Positions 1 to 7,300 of a DNA stretch of 7,563 nt are shown here, piece after piece. The stretch is from contig CAMWYV010000044.1 of the NCBI GenBank assembly GCA_947178565.1, forward strand, positions 1 through 7,563. The letters run 5' to 3'. The notes under the pieces were generated by a model. It was not told the origin of the DNA and made no database searches. It was given only the letters and a program-made list of their open reading frames with translations. How positions within the stretch are numbered: the first letter of the stretch is position 1; each line of letters starts with the position of its first letter. This stretch comes from an uncultured Porphyromonadaceae bacterium (GTDB taxonomy: Bacteria; Bacteroidota; Bacteroidia; Bacteroidales; Muribaculaceae). Both the position numbers and the translations under genes were made by a program.

Positions 1-1
1 A

Positions 2-1690
2 GCCACTCTCTCCTCTCTCCAGACCGCCGACTTTCAGCTCTTGCGGTGCGCCCACGATTTCGAATACTGGGCATGGCGATGCGTCAGAATCAGGCACAAG
101 CTCACCGGGCAGCTCGTACCTTTCGTCCTCAACAATCCTCAGCGCAAGGTCTTGGAAGTGCTTGAGGCTGACAGGCTCGCCGGATTGCCCTTGCGCATCA
201 TCCTCCTCAAGGCGCGCCAGTGGGGAGGCTCCACACTCATTCAGATTTATATGGCATGGATTCAGTGCGTTCTCCGCGACCGGTGGAACTCAGTCATCTG
301 CGCTCATGTCAAAAACACCGCCACCGCTATACGCGCAATGTATTCCAATCTCCTGGAATCATACCCGCCTGAACTCTGGAGTGCCGACTGCAAGCCATCC
401 TTCAGAACCTACGGCGGCTCGAGAGACACCCGTGTCATCGCAGGTCGGAATTCAACTGTCACTATTGGCTCATCGTGGAGTCAGGAAGCGTCACGAGGGC
501 TCGACTGCTCTATGGCTCACCTCAGCGAAGTGGCGTTTTGGGCTGACTGCCGCGAATTTTCACCCGAAGCGTTTGTCCAGGCGGTATGTTCGGGCATACC
601 GCTCCAGCCTCTCACTCTTGTTGCGCTCGAAAGCACCGCCAATGGTGTGGGCAATTACTTTCATCGCGAGTGGCTGAGGGCTAAGCACGGGCAGTCTGAT
701 AAGAGACCCGTTTTTATTCCATGGTACGAAATTGAGATATACCGTTCTGAAGTGGCTGATCCGCAGGCTCTTTGGGAGTCTATGGATGAATATGAACGCT
801 CCCTTTGGCACCGCGGGCTCACGCTCGAAATGATTGCGTGGTATCACTCCAAGAGGCGCGAAATGGCATCGGATGAAGCTATGAAAGCCGAGTTTCCAAC
901 CGATGACGTTGAGGCGTTTGTCCATTCCGGAGCATCAGTGTTTTCACCCGCGCTTCTGGATAGGCTTAGACAAAACTGTTCGGCACCGGTCGGAGTAGGG
1001 GAGATTACAGGAGATGCCCCCACCGGCGAAGATGCTCTTGCAAATGTGCGATTCCTCCCTGATTCACTGGGAGCGCTGGAAATATGGGAGCATCCTATCC
1101 CCGGCAGGGAATACGTTGCCGTGGTCGATATCGGAGGCAGAACACGGAGCGCCGATTTCAGTGTCATTGCCGTCCTTGACCGCACTCCGGGGCTTACACC
1201 GTCGGTCGTTGCCCAATGGAGGGGACACATCGACCATGATTTGCTTGCGTGGAAAGCCGCATCACTGGCAATGTATTTCCACGAAGCGCTCCTTGTCATT
1301 GAAAGCAACACACTTGAATCGGAGCTTGGTGGAGCAAGCAGATATATCCTTGACAGCCTCGCCGAAATTTATCCGCGGTTATACTATCGACGGTCTGAAT
1401 CCGGATCGGGGCGTAAAGTCGGATTCCACACCAACCGTACTACTAAAAATCTGATTATAACTGCGCTTATTGCTGCGGTGAGGGAAAACGCCTATATCGA
1501 GCGCTCCTCTCTTGCCTGTGATGAGATGGCTACATATTGCCAGTTGCCCACAGGAGCCTATGCCGCGCGCGAGGGATGCCATGACGATATCCTCATCACC
1601 CGTGCCATCGCCCTCTATGTCGAGCCGCAGGGCACTGCGGTTCACGCTGAATCGCCCCGCGTTCTCCTGAGCCGCGCCCGATGGCGCTGA
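2..1690 (+). CDS. terL: Phage terminase large subunit (ATPase/nuclease), 5'-partial
   Basis: Terminase large subunits power DNA packaging into phage capsids and cut the concatemer. The frame is open from base 2 with no stop, so the true start probably lies off the contig; the first possible internal start is TTG at 41, and residue numbers below count from it (549 aa). A variant Walker A reads KARQWGGST at 57-65. A Walker B-like strand ends in LSE at 161-163. The coupling motif STANG is at 198-202. PWYE is at 227-230, and a FPTDDVEAF...SG..VF stretch at 285-301 matches the usual region before the nuclease. The RNase H-like nuclease keeps its acidic residues: D363 in VVDIGG, E421 in VIESNT, and D515/D516 in CHDD. 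No frameshift or internal stop is visible. A lipoprotein gene follows after 39 bp instead of portal or capsid genes, so this may be a prophage edge or a lone terminase. The family call is firm; the role is not. Confidence 0.92.
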   Translation, partial: ATLSSLQTADFQLLRCAHDFEYWAWRCVRIRHKLTGQLVPFVLNNPQRKVLEVLEADRLAGLPLRIILLKARQWGGSTLIQIYMAWIQCVLRDRWNSVICAHVKNTATAIRAMYSNLLESYPPELWSADCKPSFRTYGGSRDTRVIAGRNSTVTIGSSWSQEASRGLDCSMAHLSEVAFWADCREFSPEAFVQAVCSGIPLQPLTLVALESTANGVGNYFHREWLRAKHGQSDKRPVFIPWYEIEIYRSEVADPQALWESMDEYERSLWHRGLTLEMIAWYHSKRREMASDEAMKAEFPTDDVEAFVHSGASVFSPALLDRLRQNCSAPVGVGEITGDAPTGEDALANVRFLPDSLGALEIWEHPIPGREYVAVVDIGGRTRSADFSVIAVLDRTPGLTPSVVAQWRGHIDHDLLAWKAASLAMYFHEALLVIESNTLESELGGASRYILDSLAEIYPRLYYRRSESGSGRKVGFHTNRTTKNLIITALIAAVRENAYIERSSLACDEMATYCQLPTGAYAAREGCHDDILITRAIALYVEPQGTAVHAESPRVLLSRARWR

Positions 1691-1729
1691 TACCCCACAA
1701 TAATAAACCTGTTAATCCGTTATTATCAC

Positions 1730-3028
1730 ATGAAATACCTCTGTCTGTTAATAATAGCGCTTGCTTTCACTGCTTGCATCAGTGACGATATATCCACATC
1801 TCCGTCCGATTTGCCGGAGTTTTCAAGCGATTCTATCGCTCTCGGTGACATTTGGGTCGATGAATGTTCCCCCAATGGGGCACTGACCATATACAACCGT
1901 AACTCGGCGGGAATAGTTATCTCTTCGGTAGCTGTTACCGGTAGGGATGCCGACCTCATCAGGATCAACCTTGACGGAGCGCCTTTGGAGCACTTCGCTC
2001 CGGTGGAGATTCGGCAGAATGACTCTGTTCTGCTGCTTGCGGCGGCTGTCCCGCAGGTGGGAGGAAAAATAGATGCGGCTGTGACTCTCACGGTCAATTC
2101 CGTTTCTCTCACTATACCTCTTGCGGCTAATGTACGGCAGCCACTCGTTTTGCGCGACCACACCGTTTCATCATCTCTATCCCTCTCCGGAGAGGTGAGG
2201 GTTTTCGGCACTCTTGAGGTTGAGCAGGGAGCGACACTTGATATCCGACCGGGCACCGTCATGTATATGCACGACAAGGCGCAGCTTATTGTCAACGGTT
2301 CTCTTGTTGCGGAAGGTACACCCGGTAATCCTGTCACATTCTGCGGTGACCGCTTCGGCTTTATTGCCGCTGACATTCCATACGCGATACTGCCGGGGCA
2401 GTGGAGGGGAGTCACTGTTAACTCAGCCGGCGATAACACTGTCTCATACACCTCCATAATCAATTCCGAAGCGGGGCTGACAATTGGAGAAAATGCTTCG
2501 CTTGACCTCGTTAACTGCTGCGTGGCTAATGCACGTGAGAATCTTGTCTCTCTCGAACCGGGAGCTGCACTCACCGCGGCGGGATGCCAGTTCTCGGAGG
2601 CGGCGCGTAGTGTTCTTGCCTTGTCAGATGCATCAGCATCGCTTTACCGCTGCACCATCGCCAACTCATACCTTTTCGCGGCTCCTTCGGCTGCCGCGGT
2701 TGCTCTGTCGGGTCACTCGGAGCTTTCCGTTGAAAGCTCCATTCTGTATCGCCCCGGCGGAGAACTCTCTCTCTCAGGTGCATCTGTGGCACGGTTCTCA
2801 AACACCCTTTTCGGCTCGAAAGGCTCTGATGATGACGCATTCATCAGTTGCCTGTGGGCGGCAGATCCGATGTTTCTCATAGATTTGGAAAAATATTCCT
2901 TTGACTATCGCCTTGCGCCTGACTCACCCGCGAGAAAACATTCCACACAGGCATCTCACTCATATCTGCCTCTTGATCGCTTCGGCACTCCCGCACCCGA
3001 CCCGGCCCCGCTCGGAGCATACAACTAA
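1730..3028 (+). CDS. Surface lipoprotein with parallel beta-helix
   Basis: This 432-residue protein starts with a lipoprotein signal peptide ending in the lipobox FTAC, with Cys16 as the lipidation site. The next residues, ISDD, resemble the acidic lipoprotein export signal that sends Bacteroidetes lipoproteins to the cell surface. Residues 30-135 form a beta-rich N-terminal domain (YNRN, then RINLDG, then VEI..NDSV) that I recognise from a Bacteroidetes lipoprotein family. From about 155 the pattern of short strands and turns (LEVEQGATLDIRPGT, then GSLVAEGTPGNPVTF, then GQWRGV) is typical of right-handed beta-helices. The C-terminus (ADPMF, FDYRLAPDSPA, DRFGTP, LGAYN) resembles the choice-of-anchor Q type end, though the usual SPAIDAG is altered to SPARKHS. 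An adjacent Cys pair (263-264) is unusual. Beta-helix surface proteins often bind or cleave polysaccharides, but I see no catalytic motif, so the function is unknown. It is probably co-transcribed with its neighbours. No Shine-Dalgarno is seen; the start is the ATG that gives the signal peptide. Confidence 0.86.
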   Translation: MKYLCLLIIALAFTACISDDISTSPSDLPEFSSDSIALGDIWVDECSPNGALTIYNRNSAGIVISSVAVTGRDADLIRINLDGAPLEHFAPVEIRQNDSVLLLAAAVPQVGGKIDAAVTLTVNSVSLTIPLAANVRQPLVLRDHTVSSSLSLSGEVRVFGTLEVEQGATLDIRPGTVMYMHDKAQLIVNGSLVAEGTPGNPVTFCGDRFGFIAADIPYAILPGQWRGVTVNSAGDNTVSYTSIINSEAGLTIGENASLDLVNCCVANARENLVSLEPGAALTAAGCQFSEAARSVLALSDASASLYRCTIANSYLFAAPSAAAVALSGHSELSVESSILYRPGGELSLSGASVARFSNTLFGSKGSDDDAFISCLWAADPMFLIDLEKYSFDYRLAPDSPARKHSTQASHSYLPLDRFGTPAPDPAPLGAYN

Positions 3029-3096
3029 TCGCCACCGGAGATGTTATAGTGATATAGGTGACTAAAAGCCACTGAAACCATTAACACTTATTAGCT

Positions 3097-3999
3097 ATGA
3101 CAATCTCTGACCGTATCAGGCACTTTTTTCATGTAGTATCTAATATTCGCCCTGTTGTGTGGATTGCACTGTACGTGGCGGTAATACCGGTATTCGCACT
3201 GATTTATCAGGCGATACCCGCCGGACAGTTCAGGATTCCCGATGGAGGCACGACCGACTTCGGCTCATGGCTATACTACAGTATTGTCACTATCACCACT
3301 CTCGGATTTGGTGACTACACACCTTCGCAGGGAATTGCTCAGTCAGTTACCGCCGTTGAGGTCATGTGCGGTCTGATTTTCCTCGGGCTGTTCCTCAATG
3401 CCGTAGGGTCTATGAAATCAGAGATTGATGTCACCTCCGAAATTGAACGTCAGAAGCGGATACGCGAGGAAAACGACCGGCAGAGGCTACTCAAGAATGT
3501 ACCCGCTCTCATGTTCTCGCTTAATACATTCCTCGCATACTGCTATGCCGTGACAACTCCCCGGTCACGCCGCAATGACAAGGATGCATCATACAATCCC
3601 GACTTCACTTTTGCCGATATGTGCGATCTCTTTGAACCAAGCGGATTGCCCGAGGATAACACTACGCTACCCGCCGCGCAGCGGCTCCTGCAGGCGGCGA
3701 AGCGCACGAGCGAGGCGCTTGATTCACTCCAGAGCCGTGTGGACCTCCGCCAGTGGGAGGATCTCCTTGAAGATGCTTTCTCATTTGTAGCGGCATATCA
3801 GATGTTCTCCGATGTAGGATACTTCTCGGTGCCGAAGCCACAACTTCAGCAGCAGATAAAAGACTACACCGGCGCGGTGGACGATGCTCCCGTATCACTT
3901 CACAATGTCGCCGAGCTATACCGCTTTATCAAACAGAATGCGGCAACGGCGCGCGAAATAGAAACGCTGCTTACACGTATTTCCACTCCCACCGCATAA
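3097..3999 (+). CDS. Two-transmembrane potassium channel family protein
   Basis: This 300-residue inner-membrane protein has the Ion_trans_2 layout: transmembrane helix 1 at about 20-40, a pore helix at about 57-67, the selectivity filter TTLGFGDYTP at 67-76, and transmembrane helix 2 at about 82-104. The filter carries GFG in place of the commoner GYG; this substitution occurs in other potassium channels and should still conduct K+. Residues 107-133 are highly charged and heptad-like, suggesting a helical linker or coiled coil below the pore. The remaining roughly 165 residues are soluble and largely helical. They show no Rossmann GxGxxG motif of an RCK/TrkA-N domain and no recognisable cyclic-nucleotide-binding domain, so the gating input is unknown. 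It lies 68 bp after the lipoprotein gene and is the last gene before the hairpin at 4030-4060. The channel call is solid from the filter; ion preference and physiological role are inferred. Confidence 0.9.
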   Translation: MTISDRIRHFFHVVSNIRPVVWIALYVAVIPVFALIYQAIPAGQFRIPDGGTTDFGSWLYYSIVTITTLGFGDYTPSQGIAQSVTAVEVMCGLIFLGLFLNAVGSMKSEIDVTSEIERQKRIREENDRQRLLKNVPALMFSLNTFLAYCYAVTTPRSRRNDKDASYNPDFTFADMCDLFEPSGLPEDNTTLPAAQRLLQAAKRTSEALDSLQSRVDLRQWEDLLEDAFSFVAAYQMFSDVGYFSVPKPQLQQQIKDYTGAVDDAPVSLHNVAELYRFIKQNAATAREIETLLTRISTPTA

Positions 4000-4029
4000 C
4001 CCCATACACCTAATTTTATTAGATATGTC

Positions 4030-4060
4030 AACCGCGCTTCCCGTAGAAGTGCGGTTTGTT
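4030..4060 (+). terminator. Intrinsic terminator after the channel gene
   Basis: The arms AACCGCGCTTC (4030-4040) and GAAGTGCGGTT (4046-4056) form an 11-bp stem with a single G-U wobble and a 5-base loop, CCGTA. A modest T-rich tail (TTTGTT) follows. It begins 30 bp after the stop codon of the channel gene, where a terminator for the three-gene upstream block is expected. The stem is near symmetric and might also work partly in the other direction, but there are no minus-strand genes nearby. Confidence 0.75.
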
Positions 4061-4102
4061 GTGATGAGGGGATATCACACTCGGGGGAGTGTTAAAATCA
4101 CA
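4060..4102 (+). promoter_or_regulatory. Overlapping, mutually exclusive small hairpins
   Basis: TGTGAT (4060-4065) can pair perfectly with ATCACA at 4074-4079 or with a second copy at 4097-4102. Between these copies, ACACTC (4077-4082) pairs with GAGTGT (4087-4092) around a GGGG loop. The first ATCACA overlaps the ACACTC arm by three bases, so the 4060-4079 hairpin and the 4077-4092 hairpin exclude each other. The long-range pairing, in contrast, can enclose the inner hairpin. This could be read-through RNA structure downstream of the terminator, a DNA-binding site with repeated TGTGAT-type half-sites, or chance. Confidence 0.35.
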
Positions 4103-4113
4103 GGAGATTGATG

Positions 4114-4135
4114 TTTGTTAACGACTATTAACAAA
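4114..4135. promoter_or_regulatory. Perfect 8-bp inverted repeat, operator-like
   Basis: TTTGTTAA (4114-4121) and TTAACAAA (4128-4135) are perfect inverted copies separated by six bases, CGACTA. The centre-to-centre distance of the arms is 14 bp. This is compatible with a dimeric DNA-binding protein contacting the region upstream of the susC-like gene, 194 bp before its start codon. The lack of a following T tract and the AT-rich arms make a terminator unlikely. The regulator is unknown. Confidence 0.4.
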
Positions 4136-4137
4136 AT

Positions 4138-4146
4138 GGGGGGGGG
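4138..4146 (+). repeat. Homopolymeric G9 tract in the susC upstream region
   Basis: Nine consecutive G residues lie directly after the 4114-4135 inverted repeat and 19 to 27 bases upstream of the candidate -7 element at 4165. The surrounding DNA is strongly AT-rich, so the run stands out. Poly-G tracts of this length can vary by slipped-strand mispairing in other bacteria. Whether this one varies cannot be told from a single sequence, and the exact length is also vulnerable to sequencing error. Confidence 0.85.
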
Positions 4147-4154
4147 TAATATGC

Positions 4155-4192
4155 TCCATTTAGTTAATTTTGCTAAGTTTTTCGTCCATTTA
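4155..4192 (+). repeat. Direct repeat of TCCATTTA, 30 bp apart
   Basis: TCCATTTA occurs at 4155-4162 and again at 4185-4192. The offset is exactly 30 bp, close to three helical turns, so both copies would face the same side of the DNA. The two copies flank the TAATTTTG promoter candidate. This may be a pair of regulator half-sites, but an 8-bp repeat in AT-rich DNA can arise by chance. Confidence 0.35.
4165..4172 (+). promoter_or_regulatory. Candidate -7 promoter element (TAATTTTG)
   Basis: TAATTTTG fits the Bacteroides primary sigma factor -7 consensus TAnnTTTG at every defined base. The matching -33 TTTG is missing: the expected position falls in the G9 tract. If used, transcription would start near 4180 and leave an untranslated leader of about 150 bases before the susC-like start. 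The absent -33 keeps confidence low, though an activator could compensate. Confidence 0.28.
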
Positions 4193-4208
4193 AAAGCTGG
4201 TTTTAAGG

Positions 4209-4241
4209 TTTGATAACAAATTCAGGAGTTTAATATGTTAC
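4209..4241 (+). promoter_or_regulatory. Alternative promoter candidate with TTTG -33 box
   Basis: A perfect TTTG (4209-4212) is followed after 21 bp by TATGTTAC (4234-4241), which matches the -7 consensus TAnnTTTG at four of six defined positions. Spacing is within the known 19-21 bp range. This would give a leader of roughly 80 bases. It competes with the element at 4165; neither is strong. Confidence 0.22.
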
Positions 4242-4265
4242 TAATCAAAAAATTGACTGGCAAAG

Positions 4266-4294
4266 TGAACATTAAACAGTTCATAAACTTGAAC
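4266..4294. promoter_or_regulatory. Alternating TGAAC/GTTCA half-sites
   Basis: TGAAC (4266-4270), GTTCA (4279-4283) and TGAAC (4290-4294) alternate in orientation, with spacers of 8 and 6 bp. The middle copy can form an inverted repeat with either neighbour. They sit 35 to 63 bases upstream of the susC-like start codon, so they would fall in the leader RNA if either promoter candidate is right. This could be an operator or a small RNA switch; chance is also possible. Confidence 0.25.
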
Positions 4295-4328
4295 AACCAT
4301 TTTATTTTTAACCAATAATCAATATTAC

Positions 4329-7300
4329 ATGAAACGGAAACTGTTATTGTTTTTGACATGTTTGTCGCTCATGGCAGGAGTATCAATGGCGCGCACTGTT
4401 CGCGGCGTTGTCCTCGAAGCGGCTACTGATGAGCCCGTTGTTGGAGCTTCAGTAAAGTGTAAGGGTAATCCCACTATTGGAACTTCTACCAACATCAGCG
4501 GCGAGTTCTCCCTTAATGTGCCTGACAACGAAAAGACTCTCGTTGTATCATTCATAGGCATGCAGACCAAAGAAGTCGCTATCACAGGCGACAATCTCAC
4601 CATTACTCTTGACGAGGCTTCACTCGATCTTGACGAGGTAGTGGTTGTGGGTTACGGTACCACAACCAGACACAAAACAACTACTTCTGTGTCTGTCATC
4701 AAGGCTTCTGAAATCGAGGCTGCACCGGTATCTAACCTCACCCAGTCACTCGCAGGACGTGCGGCAGGTCTTATCGTTACTCAGAACGGTGGTGGTCTTA
4801 ACGCAGGTGCTAACGTATCAATCCGTGGTGGTGGAACACCGCTTTACGTTATTGACAACATCGTCAGCGAGCAGCGCGAGTTCCAGAACCTCAACGCATC
4901 TGACATCGAGTCAATCTCAGTGCTTAAGGACGCTGCAGGTACTGCTATCTACGGTCAGCGTGCAGGTGACGGTATCATTATCGTTACTACAAAACGCGGA
5001 CAGGCTGGTAAAATCAGCGTTGACTACAACTTCGATTACAGCCTCAGCAGCCCGACAGAGCTCCCGAAAAAGCTCAACTCTTTCGATGCCGCTACATACT
5101 GGCGTCTCGGCTACGAATATGATGGAGAGCCTTATCCTGCCACTCTTTCTGATGCTGCTATGGAGCTCTACAAAAACGGTCAGGATCCTGAAAACTATGC
5201 TAACACAAACTGGCAGAGAGAAGTGCTTCACAGACGCGCTCCCGAACAACGCCACCAGCTCACAATCACTGGCGGTAGCGAACGTGTTAAGGCATACACC
5301 GCTCTTAGCCTCTTCGATCAGAGCTCACTCTATCGGTCTGACAACCTCACATACAAGCGCTACAACGCTCGTACAAACATCACGATTGATATCAAGGAAA
5401 TCGGTCTTCAGTTGAACACCGGTCTTGAAGCATACATCTCTCAGTTCAATCAGCCTATCGCTGGCTATGGAACTGTGTTCATCCACATTCAGGACAAGTG
5501 GCCCGGTCAGGCTGGTAAAAACCCCCTCGGTCAGCCTTACGGCGGTACTGTTGAAAACCCCCTCCGCTATATCTCTGACGAAGGCGGTTACAACAAACAG
5601 AATGATGCTAACGTCCGCGGTTCTATCGATGCGGTTTGGAGTGTGCCCTGGGTTAAAGGTCTCTCTATCATCGGTCGCGCAAGCTACTCATTCCTCAACC
5701 AGCGTCAGAAAATCTGGAACAAGGAAGCTCCCCGTTATGACTGGGAAGGTGTTCCCGGAGTCGTTGACAAGCCCTCGCTCACTAAAGCGTTCAACTTCTA
5801 CGACTACTACAACACTCAGCTTCTTGCTAACTACAACCGCACTTTCGGTGTAAACAATATCGATCTTACTCTCGGTGTCGAGGCAACTGGTTCAGACTAC
5901 GACAACCTCAACGCATATCGTAAAGGTTATATCATTGATGTGGATCAGCTTGCTGCAGGTCCTACTGAGGGTCTCACTAATGGTGGTGCTAACGGTGCTC
6001 AGTGGCGTACAGCTTCTGTTATCGCTCGTGCTCACTACGACTTCGATTCTCGCTACATCGCAGAGTTTGCTCTACGTCACGACGGTTCAGACAAATTCCC
6101 CTCTAAAAAACGTTGGGGTACATTCTTCTCTGGTTCACTCGGTTGGAACGTGTCTGACGAAGCATTCTGGAAAGAAAGCCAGATGTCAACCGTTTGGAAT
6201 ATGTTCAAAATACGTGGTTCATTAGGTGAAATCGGTCAGGATAGCGGTGTTGGTCGCTACGCTTACCTTTCATCTTACTCACTTTCTCAGCGTGGTATCG
6301 TTCTCGGAGATACATTCTATCCCACATTCAGCGAAGGTGCACTCCCAAGCCCCGATATCTCCTGGTACACTCAGCGTGACTTTAACATCGGCTTTGATTT
6401 CGGTATGTTCAACAACGCATTCTCAGGTTCTGTTGACTATTTCTTCAAGAGCACAAAGGGATACCTCGCTTCTCCTTCAAACGTAGGTTACACCGCACCA
6501 CTCGGTCTTGCACTTCCTACTGTTAAGTCTGACGGTGAGCGCCGTCGTCGTGGTGTTGACTTCACACTACAGTACAACGGTCGCGTAGGTGACTTCACTT
6601 ATCAGGTTGGTGGTAACTTCACTTACTTTGATACTCGCTGGAACATCAACCCCAACGAAGCTGAAACAACTCTCAAGAATCCTTATCAGAGAGGAACACA
6701 GGTTGCAGACTACTATGACCTTCTTTGGAAAAACCTTGGATACTTCACAAGTGCTGAGGAGATCATGAACTCACCTGTGTTCAATGGCAGCCTCGGTACC
6801 CTGATGGCAGGTGATATCAAATATTATGACTTCAACGGTGACGGTAAGATTGACGATAGCGATAAACTGCGCCTTGGCAAAGACCGTACTCCCCTCGGCA
6901 ACTACGGCATCACCGCATCTGGTCAGTGGAAAGGTCTTTACTTCAACATGCTCTGGCAAGGTGCTACAAACTGCAATATGTTGCTCGGTCAGGGTCTTAG
7001 AGGTAATGGATGTACCGGTTATCCCGGTCCGGTTATCTATGAATTCCAGACAGATATCTGGAATCCATCTAATACCGATGCTCTCTACCCGCGTCCACAC
7101 TATGCTGACTTCGGCAACAACTTCAGAGGCTCGGACTTCTGGCTCGTACAAGCCCGTTACATCCGTCTTAAAAACCTCACTATCGGCTACGACTTCAAGC
7201 ACAAACTGCTCAAGAAAGCTACCTGGCTTAAGAAGTGTAACGTAAGCCTATCCGGCTACAACCTCCTTACATTCAGCCCTGCTAAGAAATGGGGTCTTGA

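Larger units (their letters stand above)
4000..4328. other. Intergenic control region between channel gene and susC-like gene
   Basis: This 329-bp AT-rich gap contains no credible gene on either strand. Its left part ends the upstream transcription unit with a terminator hairpin. The remainder holds alternative small hairpins (4060-4102), an inverted repeat (4114-4135), a G9 run (4138-4146), a direct repeat (4155-4192), two weak promoter candidates and a cluster of TGAAC/GTTCA half-sites (4266-4294). The density of symmetric elements is consistent with a regulated leader for the SusC/SusD operon, but no individual element has been tied to a known regulator. Confidence 0.8.

Noticed and set aside
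41..43. TTG as the true start of the terminase gene
   Set aside because: The frame is open upstream to the edge of the window, no ribosome binding site precedes the TTG, and terminases normally have additional N-terminal residues before the conserved region seen at residues 6-35.
1691..1729. An attachment site or promoter between terminase and lipoprotein
   Set aside because: The 39 bases are AT-rich but contain no tRNA-like end, no repeat found elsewhere in the window, and no match to the Bacteroides promoter consensus.
2182..2195. A 14-bp perfect palindrome (CCTCTCC/GGAGAGG)
   Set aside because: It lies inside the coding sequence of the lipoprotein, and one such palindrome is not unexpected by chance in about 7.5 kb. 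There is no supporting regulatory context.
1726..2574. A 282-codon open frame on the minus strand, opposite the lipoprotein gene
   Set aside because: Its translation is rich in Ser, Thr, Arg and Pro with no domain pattern, while the plus-strand frame has a signal peptide and clear beta-helix repeats. It is an antisense shadow of a GC-balanced gene.
3029..3096. A terminator or promoter between the lipoprotein and channel genes
   Set aside because: Only a 5-bp stem with a mismatch around TAAAA is seen, with no T tract, and no TAnnTTTG element is present. Nothing there clearly separates the two genes.
4253..4258. TTGACT as a sigma-70 -35 box
   Set aside because: Bacteroidetes primary promoters do not use TTGACA/TATAAT, and no -10-like hexamer lies at 16-18 bp; the nearest AT-rich match is 23 bp away.
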